A stretch of 56,583 nt of DNA from Candidatus Kuenenia stuttgartensis (GTDB taxonomy: Bacteria > Planctomycetota > Planctomycetia > Planctomycetales > Planctomycetaceae). A model generated the notes under the pieces. It worked only from the letters and a program-made list of their open reading frames with translations, did not search any database and was not told the DNA's origin. Position 1 is the first letter of the stretch. Each line of letters starts with the position of its first letter. Below, piece by piece: positions 32,565 to 40,298 of the stretch. Location of the stretch: positions 1 through 56,583 of the forward strand of contig CAMAWN010000012.1 in NCBI GenBank assembly GCA_945861865.1, written 5' to 3'. A program made the position numbers and the translations under genes.

Positions 32565-34013
32565 GTGTCGAACGCGGCGACCAACATTGGCATTTGGCAG
32601 ACTGGTGTGCTCCTGTTGCTCGCAGGTTGTGCGAACGAACCACCAACGAGTTCCGCCATCGACTTCCACAAGGAGGTTGCACCGATCTTCAAGGCTCGCT
32701 GTTGGCGGTGTCACGGCCCGCAACAACAGCAAGGCGGATTGCGACTGGATGAAAAAACGTTCGCGCTCCAGGGAGGCTTGTCCGGCAAAAAACTTGTCGA
32801 GCCGCCGACCGACGAGAGCGAACTGCTGCGTCGCGCGACCAGTGACGATCCGACGATCGCCATGCCCAAAGAAAGTGGACGGCTGACAGAACAAGAAGTT
32901 GATGTGCTCCGCCGCTGGGTCGTGGCGAAAGCTCCCTGGCCGGAAAAACTTCCGCCGTCGGGTCGAGACGAATTCCTGACTCGATATGGTCATGACTTGT
33001 GGAAGCGGCTCGGCGATTTTGGAAGCGAGCCGAAGATTTGGGTTTTGCTCGTCTTCGCCATTTTCGTCGGAATGGCGGAACGCATTCGGCAAGTGCCGGC
33101 CGATTCTCCGCGTTGGTCGAGCGGTGTGCTGCAACGAGTGCGCTCGTGCTGCCCGCGTGTTTCGGCGGCTGGTTTTGCTGTCGTCGTGCTCGGCACGATC
33201 CTGTGGGACGTCGTCGGATTTTCGATGCGCCTGTCAGCCGAATTCGCCAGCGTGAACCAAAAACTGGTCGACGCCGAATCGGCCGGAGCAATGCGACCTG
33301 GCGCGATGAACGGCGCGCCGCCGAGACCGCTGCGTCCGCGCGGCGCGACGGGACTCGGCGGAACGTATTATCGCGGCAACGATGAGCGCAGCGAGAAGCT
33401 TTTCAACGGCGGGTACTATCGGACTGCGACGATGCGGCTCACATTGATCGATGAAACCGATCAGCCGTTGGCACTGGGCCAAAAAATCACCGGTTCGCAA
33501 CTTTTCGTGCGGCTGGAAATCGAACGCGCGCTGCAAGCGACACCCTCGCTGTTCACTGATCAGATGATGAATGACGTGCTGCTCACTCGCCGCACGAACG
33601 ATCGCAAGACGCCATTCCCGAACGATGAGCCGGTCAAGTTGGATGTGTTGCAATCGGGCGATCGCTGGTCGGCAAAGTATCGACTCGTAGACTTCACCGG
33701 GCAGTCGGATATTGCACTCAATGACATCGTCTACGTTGTTACGAGTGCGACACGGTCGGCGGAGGCGGTTCAAGGTCTGGTGCAATACGGCATCGTCTTC
33801 GCGCTGCGAATTCGCGAACGAACCCTGCAAGAGAACTCGGAGCTGTGGCTTGGCCCGATTCTCGTCCCCGGTAATTTCCAATACCCCAGCGATGGAAAGA
33901 TCACGCTGGCAGAGTGGCTCAACACCAATCCCATTCCGGAGATCACCAGCGACCCGAAACTTCTCGGCATCCCCGAACACTTGGAAAAGGGAACACGGCC
34001 AGCGAAAGAGTGA
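32565..34013 (+). CDS. Membrane lipoprotein with a single PSCyt1-type haem motif
   Basis: 482-aa protein from GTG at 32565, chosen because GGAGGAG lies just upstream. The first 25 residues end LLLLAGC, a lipobox. The PSCyt1-like part has KARCWRCHGPQQQQGGLRLD near residue 47, with one CxxCH. Two membrane segments follow (IWVLLVFAIFVGMAERI about 165-181 and GFAVVVLGTILWDVVGF about 210-226), then a Gly/Pro/Arg-rich linker and a periplasmic domain of about 220 residues without recognised motifs. It has no DUF1549/DUF1553 module, unlike the two large relatives here. Probably an electron-transfer or haem-associated envelope protein; this is inference. Confidence 0.8.
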   Translation: MSNAATNIGIWQTGVLLLLAGCANEPPTSSAIDFHKEVAPIFKARCWRCHGPQQQQGGLRLDEKTFALQGGLSGKKLVEPPTDESELLRRATSDDPTIAMPKESGRLTEQEVDVLRRWVVAKAPWPEKLPPSGRDEFLTRYGHDLWKRLGDFGSEPKIWVLLVFAIFVGMAERIRQVPADSPRWSSGVLQRVRSCCPRVSAAGFAVVVLGTILWDVVGFSMRLSAEFASVNQKLVDAESAGAMRPGAMNGAPPRPLRPRGATGLGGTYYRGNDERSEKLFNGGYYRTATMRLTLIDETDQPLALGQKITGSQLFVRLEIERALQATPSLFTDQMMNDVLLTRRTNDRKTPFPNDEPVKLDVLQSGDRWSAKYRLVDFTGQSDIALNDIVYVVTSATRSAEAVQGLVQYGIVFALRIRERTLQENSELWLGPILVPGNFQYPSDGKITLAEWLNTNPIPEITSDPKLLGIPEHLEKGTRPAKE

Positions 34014-34015
34014 AC

Positions 34016-34234
34016 TCAAAACAGCGGGTAGATGAACGGGGCCGCCACGCTGCCGAACAGGAAAACCAGCGCGCCGATCAACAACAACACGAAGATGATC
34101 GGCGTCAGCCACCACTTCTTGCTGTTCTTCAGGAAGTCAATGAACTCGGCGATCAGTCCCGGCGAAGCTTCTTCGGCTTGACGCTCAAAGTCACTCGGCG
34201 AGGTGTTGGTCGGAGGCGAAGATTTGTCGGCCAT
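34016..34234 (-). CDS. DUF5989 small membrane protein (SxtK-like)
   Basis: 72-aa protein with a charged N-terminus, the signature LIAEFIDFLKNSKKWWLTPI (about residues 27-46) and one membrane helix ending APFIYPLF. This is the DUF5989 family, found next to SxtJ in saxitoxin-type and many other clusters. The start has GAGG about 8 bases upstream. It follows the SxtJ-like gene by 8 bp and its stop lies 2 bp from the end of the convergent haem-motif gene. Confidence 0.88.
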   Translation of the reverse strand: MADKSSPPTNTSPSDFERQAEEASPGLIAEFIDFLKNSKKWWLTPIIFVLLLIGALVFLFGSVAAPFIYPLF

Positions 34235-34242
34235 GAGCTGCC

Positions 34243-34662
34243 TCAGAATTGTCGGAAGTAGCGTTGCGAATCAGTCGGCTCGGTCGGCCGAGCAATCCAG
34301 TACGTCGAAGCCGACCGGTCGAACGACTTCCGCATCGGGTCACGGCCAAGCACTCGCAGGATCAAGCCGATGGGCATGATGACCCCGAAAAAGATCGCCG
34401 CCAAGAGGAGGTGTGAGATGACCCAGCCAATCGGGAAGGCGGCCACCATCCAGCCGACATAGACCCAGCGAATCGCCTGCGGAGCCGCGAGTCCCAGCAG
34501 CCCGATCGTCGAGGTCACTCCAACCAAAATCGCCGGTCCCGACATTTGTCCTGATTTGAACTTCCAGATTCCGGCGACAACCGCGAAGAACACGATCAAC
34601 AAACCAGCGAACCAGCGCAGCTCGCGCGAACTCGGCTTCCAGTTGATCGAGATCACCGCCAT
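34243..34662 (-). CDS. SxtJ family membrane protein
   Basis: 139-aa protein with about three membrane segments: RWFAGLLIVFFAVVAGIWKF, GPAILVGVTSTIGLLGLAAP and HLLLAAIFFGVIMPIGLILR. The motif VYVGWMVAAFPIGWVIS and the C-terminus DPMRKSFDRSASTYW match the SxtJ family. The ATG (34660-34662) overlaps the start codon of the divergent DUF456 gene, so both upstream regions are coding. Its usual partner, a carbamoyltransferase (SxtI-type), is absent here. Function unknown; the frame is also open upstream, but that part is antisense to DUF456. Confidence 0.85.
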   Translation of the reverse strand: MAVISINWKPSSRELRWFAGLLIVFFAVVAGIWKFKSGQMSGPAILVGVTSTIGLLGLAAPQAIRWVYVGWMVAAFPIGWVISHLLLAAIFFGVIMPIGLILRVLGRDPMRKSFDRSASTYWIARPTEPTDSQRYFRQF

Positions 34663-35209
34663 GAATCCGCACATCCTTCCGTTCGTCGGAGCCGTCTCGC
34701 TGGTGCTGGGCAGTTTGCTCGCGTGGTTCTTGACCGTGCTGCAATTACCCGGCAACTGGTTGATCGTGTTGCTGACCGCTCTGACCGCGTGGCTAATGCC
34801 GGATGAGCAACGCTTCAGCGTCGGCTGGCTGACGGTCAGCATTGTGTTCGGCTTGGCGGTCGTCGGGGAAGTCTTGGAACTCGCCACGGGAGCGGTCGCC
34901 GCGAAAAAACAAGGTGCCAGTCGTCGAGCCGTTTGTCTCTCGCTGGTGGGTGGCATCGCAGGTGCGTTGTTCGGAGCCGGCGGTGGTTCGGTCGTGCCGG
35001 TGCTCGGCACGTTGATCGGCATTTTGGCGGGCGGTGCGGGCGGTGCATTCCTCGGTGCGTACCTCGGCGAAACTTGGAAAGGTCGCAGCGAGGAACAAGC
35101 CGTCGCCGTCGGCCGCGCGGTGGCGATCGGTCGCACGCTGGGAGTGCTCGGCAAGATGAGCGTCGGCGTCGTGATGGTACTGGTCGTGGCGTGGGATGCG
35201 TTTTTCTGA
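34661..35209 (+). CDS. DUF456 family membrane protein
   Basis: 182-aa membrane protein. N-terminal helices PFVGAVSLVLGSLLAWFL and NWLIVLLTALTAWLMPDEQ are followed by the Gly-rich hydrophobic segment of DUF456 (SLVGGIAGALFGAGGG, GTLIGILAGGAGGAFLGAYLGE). A last helix, LGKMSVGVVMVLVVAWDAFF, ends the chain. The ATG at 34661 overlaps the SxtJ start on the other strand. The function of the family is unknown. Confidence 0.87.
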   Translation: MNPHILPFVGAVSLVLGSLLAWFLTVLQLPGNWLIVLLTALTAWLMPDEQRFSVGWLTVSIVFGLAVVGEVLELATGAVAAKKQGASRRAVCLSLVGGIAGALFGAGGGSVVPVLGTLIGILAGGAGGAFLGAYLGETWKGRSEEQAVAVGRAVAIGRTLGVLGKMSVGVVMVLVVAWDAFF

Positions 35210-35302
35210 CCGCGACCCCTTCGCACTCACCGCTCACCCGCTACGATCTCGCCCCTCAAAACTGCACCGCCTGAAGGCGGAACGACAAACGGCGAGGACA
35301 CC

Positions 35303-35845
35303 ATGAAGCTGCCTGTGATTTTTGCGTTGCTGACCGCGTTGTTCTGGGGCTTGTACGGACCGGTCTTGGGACTGGCTCGCGCCGCCGAACAGAACCCGTT
35401 CAAGCCGTACTTGCTGATTGGCGTGGCTTACCTGGTGTGGGCGATCCTCGGTGGAGCGATCGGCATGAAGTACACCAACGTGCCGTTCGCCTTCAGCGGA
35501 GACGGACTGAAATGGGGCTTGATCTCCGGCAGCTTGGGAGCATTCGGAGCACTGACGCTGACGCTCGCGATGTTCAGCTTTCCAACGGGCATGAAGCCGC
35601 GTCCGGAAATCGTGATGCCGATCGTCTTCGGTGGAGCAGTCACGGTCACGGCTCTGACGAACCTCCTGATGACGCGCGGCCAAGCGGGAGCACATGCTCC
35701 TAGCCCGTGGTTATGGGTCGGCATGGTGGGCATGGCCGCGTGCATCGTGGTTGTCGCCTACAACACACCGCACGCGGCTCCGCCGAAGAAGCCTCAAGCT
35801 CCGGCTCCCGCGACACCCGCCGAGACACCGAAAAGCCAAAGCTGA
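35303..35845 (+). CDS. Membrane protein with DMT/EamA-like helices
   Basis: 180-aa protein with four or five hydrophobic helices, starting MKLPVIFALLTALFWGLYGP, where LFWGLYG resembles the first helix of drug/metabolite transporters. It is half the usual DMT length, so it would have to act as a dimer or is only distantly related. The middle holds FAFSGDGLKWGLISGSLGAF and the last 30 residues are Pro/Ala/Lys-rich and soluble. The ATG has GAGGACACC upstream. No substrate can be given. Confidence 0.72.
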   Translation: MKLPVIFALLTALFWGLYGPVLGLARAAEQNPFKPYLLIGVAYLVWAILGGAIGMKYTNVPFAFSGDGLKWGLISGSLGAFGALTLTLAMFSFPTGMKPRPEIVMPIVFGGAVTVTALTNLLMTRGQAGAHAPSPWLWVGMVGMAACIVVVAYNTPHAAPPKKPQAPAPATPAETPKSQS

Positions 35846-35860
35846 TTCGCGGTCATCGGC

Positions 35861-36853
35861 TCACGGCATCCGTTGGCCGGATGCGGGTTCGACGCGCGAT
35901 TCGTTTTTGATCTGCTCGCCGCTGGCGGGAATGGCTCCCTCTTTCACGGCCGCTCCGTCTTGAGCAGCTTTGCGGAGCACGGCCATCACTTCGTCGAGCG
36001 ACAGCTCGCGGTTGCCGGCTTGGCGTTGCAGTTCGCGTTTGCGAGCGGCGATGTTCGTCTGCAACGCCAGCTTCAGCAGTTGGCCGCGGCGGACTTCCAA
36101 CACGCCGTCCATCTTGCCGGCCAGTTGCTCGATCCAGCCGGGTTGCTGGATCATCCCGACGTTCATCATCGCAACCCACAAACTGACTTCGCGAAAGTTG
36201 CGATCCGCCATCGCGTGGCTGACTGGCGAGATCAGCTTCGCCGTGATGTCCACGGGTTGCGATGGAAACGAGACGAACATGTCGAGTGAATGTGTCACCG
36301 TCGTTTGGCCATCTGCGGCTTTCTGAAACGTCGGTTGCAGGTGCAGCAGTGTTCGTGCCTTGATTGGCTTGAGCAGCAGCGGACTCTTGAACGAGCCTTC
36401 GCACATCACAAGCTGTCGCTCGGCGGACGAGTGCAACACTTCGATCGTGCCGCTCGAACCGTCATGCGAGTCCGCTTCGTAACCAGTCGGCCCGGTCTGC
36501 CACATTTCAAACGTCGAGATGTCCATCACTCGCCACAAGCTGACGGCGATGTCGGGATGTGCGAGAAAGAAATTGTAGACCTCTGGCTCTGAAACAAATT
36601 TCAGCGTCGGCATGTGCCGGAAGAGGCTGACGTTTTTGGTGATCTCGTCCACTTTGGGACGCCAGTCCGCCGTGACTTTGTCGAGCGGCAAATCCGCCAG
36701 TGCTTTCTTGCGAACCGCGGCCACGGAACTGCCGGACGAAACGACCTCGACGTCGATCATGGGCTTGGCGTCTTCGGCCGCGCAAGGCTTCGTGCCGAAT
36801 AGCCACAACGCGGCCAGCACGACGATCCCTCCGACCCAATTTCGTCGCGGCAT
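35861..36853 (-). CDS. Hypothetical exported protein
   Basis: 330-aa protein of unknown family. The signal peptide covers the first 26 residues (GGIVVLAALWLFGTKPCAA). The mature part reads as mixed alpha/beta with FRHMPTLKFVSEPEVYNFFL, SLWRVMDISTFEMWQTGPTG and EVLHSSAERQLVMCEGSFKS. The C-terminal 80 residues are helical and charged (AARKRELQRQAGNRELSLDE). The length and composition suggest a periplasmic protein. It converges on the upstream small membrane-protein gene. No active site or motif is recognised. Confidence 0.8.
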   Translation of the reverse strand: MPRRNWVGGIVVLAALWLFGTKPCAAEDAKPMIDVEVVSSGSSVAAVRKKALADLPLDKVTADWRPKVDEITKNVSLFRHMPTLKFVSEPEVYNFFLAHPDIAVSLWRVMDISTFEMWQTGPTGYEADSHDGSSGTIEVLHSSAERQLVMCEGSFKSPLLLKPIKARTLLHLQPTFQKAADGQTTVTHSLDMFVSFPSQPVDITAKLISPVSHAMADRNFREVSLWVAMMNVGMIQQPGWIEQLAGKMDGVLEVRRGQLLKLALQTNIAARKRELQRQAGNRELSLDEVMAVLRKAAQDGAAVKEGAIPASGEQIKNESRVEPASGQRMP

Positions 36854-37010
36854 GTGCTCGAACCTTCCTTGGCCAACTTGCCCGGCTTGCCTCGGCGCGC
36901 CACTGGCGGCAGAGACTCAGCCGACACCGATACCACCTTCTTGATCGGCAAGCTCTTCCCAGCATCCGCATGGAAACTCGGCGGCGAAATCTGCGCGAGG
37001 CATAAGCAGG

Positions 37011-37033
37011 ACGGGCAAGAGTGCCCATCCTAC
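37011..37033. repeat. Half-copy of the GTAG palindrome at a stop codon
   Basis: A single arm of the repeat seen in full at 43974-44041: ACGGGCAAGAGTGCCCATCC followed by TAC. Its minus-strand TAG (37030-37032) is the stop codon of the 37030-37734 gene. The second arm is absent here. Confidence 0.75.
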
Positions 37034-37734
37034 TTGCGTTTGCCGAAGTTCGGCCGGTCCAGGATCAGGTTCAGCACGAAAGCCTCTTTGAGGCTCGCGG
37101 GATCGCGCATCATTTTGGCGACGCTTAACGCGGTCGCGGTCTGACGAGCGGAAGTCACCGTGGCAGCCGTGCCGGCCGGATTGACACCCGTCAATGATCC
37201 GAAATCCTGCTGAACCTTCTCGGACACGCCATGCGCCAGGTGATTCTGAGCTTGTTGCAGGACGCGGCCCTCCTGCATGTGCTCGGCGAGGTGCTCCCGC
37301 ATGCCAGAACCAAGATTCGTCGTACCCGGTCCTTTCCGCTGCGCGATGCGGCCACCGGGACGAACGTCGCCGGGGCCTTCGGATTCTTCCAACTTGGGAG
37401 CAGCGGCCGCGCGCTTGCGCTTGGCCACCTCGGCTTTCGATCGAGGTGTTTGCCGGCGACGAGGCTTCTCATTCTCATCCTCGACGACGAGCACTTCCAA
37501 CTCTTCCTGTGAACCCTGCTTCTGACCCATCACATTTTTGAGGAAGCGGTTGATCTCGGCTTGCAGTTCATTCTCGATCTTTTTGCCGCCCACCTGAGGT
37601 TGCGGTCGGCCAGCACCCGGTAGGTTTTGATTGCCGTTGAAGACATTCCACAGCCAACTGATGATCGCAATCACCATAAACAGCAGCGAGATCGTCCCCC
37701 CTACTGCCGCCAGGACGGGGTTCCGATTGAACAT
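37030..37734 (-). CDS. Hypothetical membrane-anchored protein
   Basis: 234-aa protein from the ATG at 37732-37734. One N-terminal membrane segment (AAVGGTISLLFMVIAIISWLW) is followed by a low-complexity, highly charged region with RRRQTPRSKAEVAKRKRAAA and then a helical part, LAEHMQEGRVLQQAQNHLAH, ending RDPASLKEAFVLNLILDRP. The C-terminal piece is the only region that looks conserved. Downstream of floA, separated from it by a palindrome, so co-transcription with floA-nfeD is possible. No family is recognised. Its TAG stop belongs to the repeat arm at 37011-37033. Confidence 0.75.
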   Translation of the reverse strand: MFNRNPVLAAVGGTISLLFMVIAIISWLWNVFNGNQNLPGAGRPQPQVGGKKIENELQAEINRFLKNVMGQKQGSQEELEVLVVEDENEKPRRRQTPRSKAEVAKRKRAAAAPKLEESEGPGDVRPGGRIAQRKGPGTTNLGSGMREHLAEHMQEGRVLQQAQNHLAHGVSEKVQQDFGSLTGVNPAGTAATVTSARQTATALSVAKMMRDPASLKEAFVLNLILDRPNFGKRK

Positions 37735-37761
37735 GACGATCCGCCTTTCGACGTTCACTGG

Positions 37762-37786
37762 TGCCACGGCTGACACAGCCGTGGCG
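37762..37786. repeat. Short palindrome after floA
   Basis: TGCCACGGCTG (37762-37772), ACA, and CAGCCGTGGCG (37776-37786): ten pairs plus one mismatch. It lies between floA and the next gene, 4 bp from the floA TAG stop (37791-37793). Confidence 0.75.
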
Positions 37787-37790
37787 CTCG

Positions 37791-38834
37791 CTATTTCGTG
37801 GTCGGCTCTCCGCCGGAGATCGAGTCGCGCATCTTGGTATCGGCTTGGATGTTTCTGAGTTCGTAATAATCCAACAGGCCGAGCTTGCCGCTGGCCAAAG
37901 CTTGCGAGATTGCCAACGGTATTGCCGCCTCGGCCATGACGACCTTCGCACGGTTCTCTTGGATCAGAGCGACCATTTCTTGTTCGGCAGCCGTGTAGGC
38001 GGCGCGCTGTTCTTCCGCCTTAGCCTGAGCGACTCGGACCTGAGCTTCTGCCTGATCAGCCTGCAACCGGGCACCAATGTTTTCGCCCACGTCCACGTCG
38101 GCGATGTCGATCGAGACGATCTCGAACGCGGTCTGCGCCTCGAGTCCTTCGCTGAGCACCGTCCGTGAAATCGAATCGGGATTCGCCAAGACCAACTTGT
38201 ACGACGCGGTCGAGCCAATCGCCTGCACGATTCCCTGACCCACGCGAGCAATGACCGTCTCTTCCGTCGCACCGCCGACCAATTGCTTGATGTTGGTCCG
38301 CACGGTCACTCTGGCTCGCACCTTCAACTCGATGCCGTCCTTGGCGACGGCGCTCAACGTGCTGCCACGCTTCGGGTCCGGACAGTCGATGACTTTCGGA
38401 TAGACGCTGGTGCGGATGGCATCGAGCAGATCGCGGCCGGCCAGATCAATCGCTGCGGCGGTTTGCCAATCCAGATCGGTCAAGCCGGCGCGCTGTGCGG
38501 CGATCAACGCGCGAATCACGTTGGGCACGTTGCCACCGGCCAGATAGTGAGCCTCCAAGGCCTTTGTGGTAATCGGGTACGACCGCGTCAACCCAGCCTG
38601 CACCGCCATGATCTTGCAACGGACGATGATCGTCGGGCTGACCTTTCGCAGCGACATCATCAACAAGCTCGGCAGCGAGATGTTGGCTCGCGTTGTCACG
38701 CACTGAATCCACAGGCCGAAGTACCGAAAGAAGACCAGCAGAAAGATCAGCGCGAAAAACGCGACCAAGACAGACATGCCCAACCACACCGCGTTCGAGT
38801 TGTTCGCAGCCAGCAGAGACAGGTGATTCAGCAT
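37791..38834 (-). CDS. floA: Flotillin-like protein FloA
   Basis: Membrane-microdomain scaffold of the FloA (YqfA) family. From the ATG at 38832-38834 (GGAAG upstream) it is 347 aa, the family length. An N-terminal membrane segment ([21 protein letters not shown]) is followed by the SPFH-like domain ([60 protein letters not shown]) and an Ala/Glu-rich coiled coil (about residues 240-310), ending with [20 protein letters not shown]. Paired with nfeD, as in many bacteria. A longer frame upstream is made of repeat DNA and is not used. Confidence 0.95.
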   Translation of the reverse strand: MLNHLSLLAANNSNAVWLGMSVLVAFFALIFLLVFFRYFGLWIQCVTTRANISLPSLLMMSLRKVSPTIIVRCKIMAVQAGLTRSYPITTKALEAHYLAGGNVPNVIRALIAAQRAGLTDLDWQTAAAIDLAGRDLLDAIRTSVYPKVIDCPDPKRGSTLSAVAKDGIELKVRARVTVRTNIKQLVGGATEETVIARVGQGIVQAIGSTASYKLVLANPDSISRTVLSEGLEAQTAFEIVSIDIADVDVGENIGARLQADQAEAQVRVAQAKAEEQRAAYTAAEQEMVALIQENRAKVVMAEAAIPLAISQALASGKLGLLDYYELRNIQADTKMRDSISGGEPTTK

Positions 38835-38848
38835 GATGGCTTCCAACG

Positions 38849-38915
38849 GTAGCCCGAACCCTTGTGGCTCGGAGGATTTGGTTTTCAATCACCCAAGCCA
38901 CAAGAGCCTAGGCTA
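38849..38915. repeat. GTAG-headed palindrome between nfeD and floA
   Basis: Imperfect inverted repeat of the family at 10438: GTAGCCCGAACCCTTGTGG (38849-38867) and CCACAAGAGCCTAGGCTA (38898-38915). It lies in the floA leader, 15 bp before its start. Confidence 0.7.
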
Positions 38916-38935
38916 TGGGACGAATTGCCGCCGGT

Positions 38936-39526
38936 TTAGCTCTGTCCGAAATCATCGTCAAGCGGCGTGCGTTCGTGCTCGGCGAGTGACTCCTCAGTGG
39001 GTGCCGGTTCCGGCACCGCACTCTCACGCACTTGCCGGACCAACAGACGATTGCCTTTGAGCGCCAGTACGCGCACCGAAGTGTCGGTCAAAATGAACAT
39101 TCCTTCGCTCTCGGCGTGCATCCGCTCACCTTCGACTAGCACCATGCCACCGGGGCCTAGACGAGTCAGCGTGGTCCCGGTTTTGCCGATCAATCGCGTG
39201 AGCCGTTCGGTCTCGGCGACGAACGGTTCCATTTCATCCAAGCTGGGCGGATTCATCAGCCGTCGGCCGTATTCCGTGCGCGGGAAAACGTAAAACGCTC
39301 CTCCCAACACCGACGGAAATAACACGACCAGCGCGGCGATGTAGATCAAAAACAGCGTCAGTTCGCCGGTCTTGAACCAGGCTTGCCACGCGCTCCAGAC
39401 GGAGATCACAAAGATGATGCCGGCCGCCGTCATGATGACGCCGCCGGACGGAATGAAGACCTCGGCAGCCAGCAGCGCCAGACCCAGAGCCAACGTCAGC
39501 ACTGCCATCAACGCGTAACTGTCCAT
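38936..39526 (-). CDS. NfeD-like membrane protein
   Basis: NfeD-family protein, the usual neighbour of floA. From the ATG at 39524-39526 it is 196 aa. N-terminal membrane helices are LMAVLTLALGLALLAAEVFI, SGGVIMTAAGIIFVISVWSA and LIYIAALVVLFPSVLGGAFY. The soluble OB-fold of NfeD lies near residues 105-160 (GKTGTTLTRLGPGGMVLVEG, then RVLALKGNRLLV), followed by an acidic tail. It is 102 bp upstream of floA with a palindrome between. A TTG four codons earlier is an alternative start. Confidence 0.92.
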   Translation of the reverse strand: MDSYALMAVLTLALGLALLAAEVFIPSGGVIMTAAGIIFVISVWSAWQAWFKTGELTLFLIYIAALVVLFPSVLGGAFYVFPRTEYGRRLMNPPSLDEMEPFVAETERLTRLIGKTGTTLTRLGPGGMVLVEGERMHAESEGMFILTDTSVRVLALKGNRLLVRQVRESAVPEPAPTEESLAEHERTPLDDDFGQS

Positions 39527-39635
39527 GACCGACCACAACCTTCACGAGGACACTCATCAGAGACGCGGCGCAGTTTACCGGACCGTGGTGGTCAGACAAG
39601 CTGGCGAGCAAATTCGAGATTGACGACGCTTGTGC

Positions 39636-40298
39636 CTATCGGAGTTTGCCGCGAACAACGCAATCGGTTTCATCCACTTCCACCTCAAAATCACCGTTCA
39701 GCAACCAGTGCCCTTTCGAGGACCGGGAATGTGTCGTCGCATCACGATCCGCTTGTTGCGGCCATAACAGATCACAAACCACCCGCCAGACTTCATCGGC
39801 GTCGGAAGCAGAGTTGATTTTCACCTGTTGTTGCGCGAGCAAAGTTCCCACTTCCTCAAAGTTTCCTTCATCCCGAATCATCAGAGTGTCACCGCTAAGT
39901 CCATCAATCGCCGCCAAATACTTGCGTTGAACGTTGGTCGTGGAATGCCCCGCAGAAATTAGCCTGAATCGCTGACGATGAAACCACGGCACGCGGAAGA
40001 AACGATGGTTCGGGAAAAGGCGTATCAGTCTCGGCGTCGAGATTTCGCGATACGCTTGCGGGGCCGGTTCGACGTACCACCAGAACTCGTCCCGCTCAAA
40101 CGAACTCATCACGCGACGTAACGAAGAGCGTGTTGGCTCCGTCAAATGCAAATGGGCGAGAGGATCGGTCCATCGTCGCCACGTTTGTGCAAGATTTGGT
40201 TGGATTTCCCAAATCAAGAATGCCACTCCAACGGCGAGTATGGGCCATCGTCTTCGGAGTTGGTTCCGCATTCCTTCGTTGAGCCGGCGCCTGCTCAT
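39636..40298 (-). CDS. Hypothetical membrane-anchored protein
   Basis: 220-aa protein whose ATG (40296-40298) overlaps the stop of the FadJ-like gene as ATGA, so it is translationally coupled to it. After an Arg-rich start, one membrane helix (RWPILAVGVAFLIWEIQPN) anchors it. The soluble part includes EFWWYVEPAPQAYREISTPR, FRVPWFHRQRFRLISAGHST and LAAIDGLSGDTLMIRDEGNF, and ends GHWLLNGDFEVEVDETDCVV. No family is recognised. The frame is open far upstream as a shadow of the FadJ-like gene; that part is not used. Confidence 0.7.
   Translation of the reverse strand: MSRRRLNEGMRNQLRRRWPILAVGVAFLIWEIQPNLAQTWRRWTDPLAHLHLTEPTRSSLRRVMSSFERDEFWWYVEPAPQAYREISTPRLIRLFPNHRFFRVPWFHRQRFRLISAGHSTTNVQRKYLAAIDGLSGDTLMIRDEGNFEEVGTLLAQQQVKINSASDADEVWRVVCDLLWPQQADRDATTHSRSSKGHWLLNGDFEVEVDETDCVVRGKLR

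Noticed and set aside
34663-35226. Upstream extension of the SxtJ frame to 327 residues
   Set aside because: The added part is antisense to the DUF456 gene and reads as Thr/Pro low complexity; the SxtJ family length fits the 139-residue form.
38835-38888. Earlier start for floA adding 18 residues
   Set aside because: The extra residues are encoded by the palindrome at 38849-38915; the ATG at 38834 has a good ribosome binding site and gives the family N-terminus.
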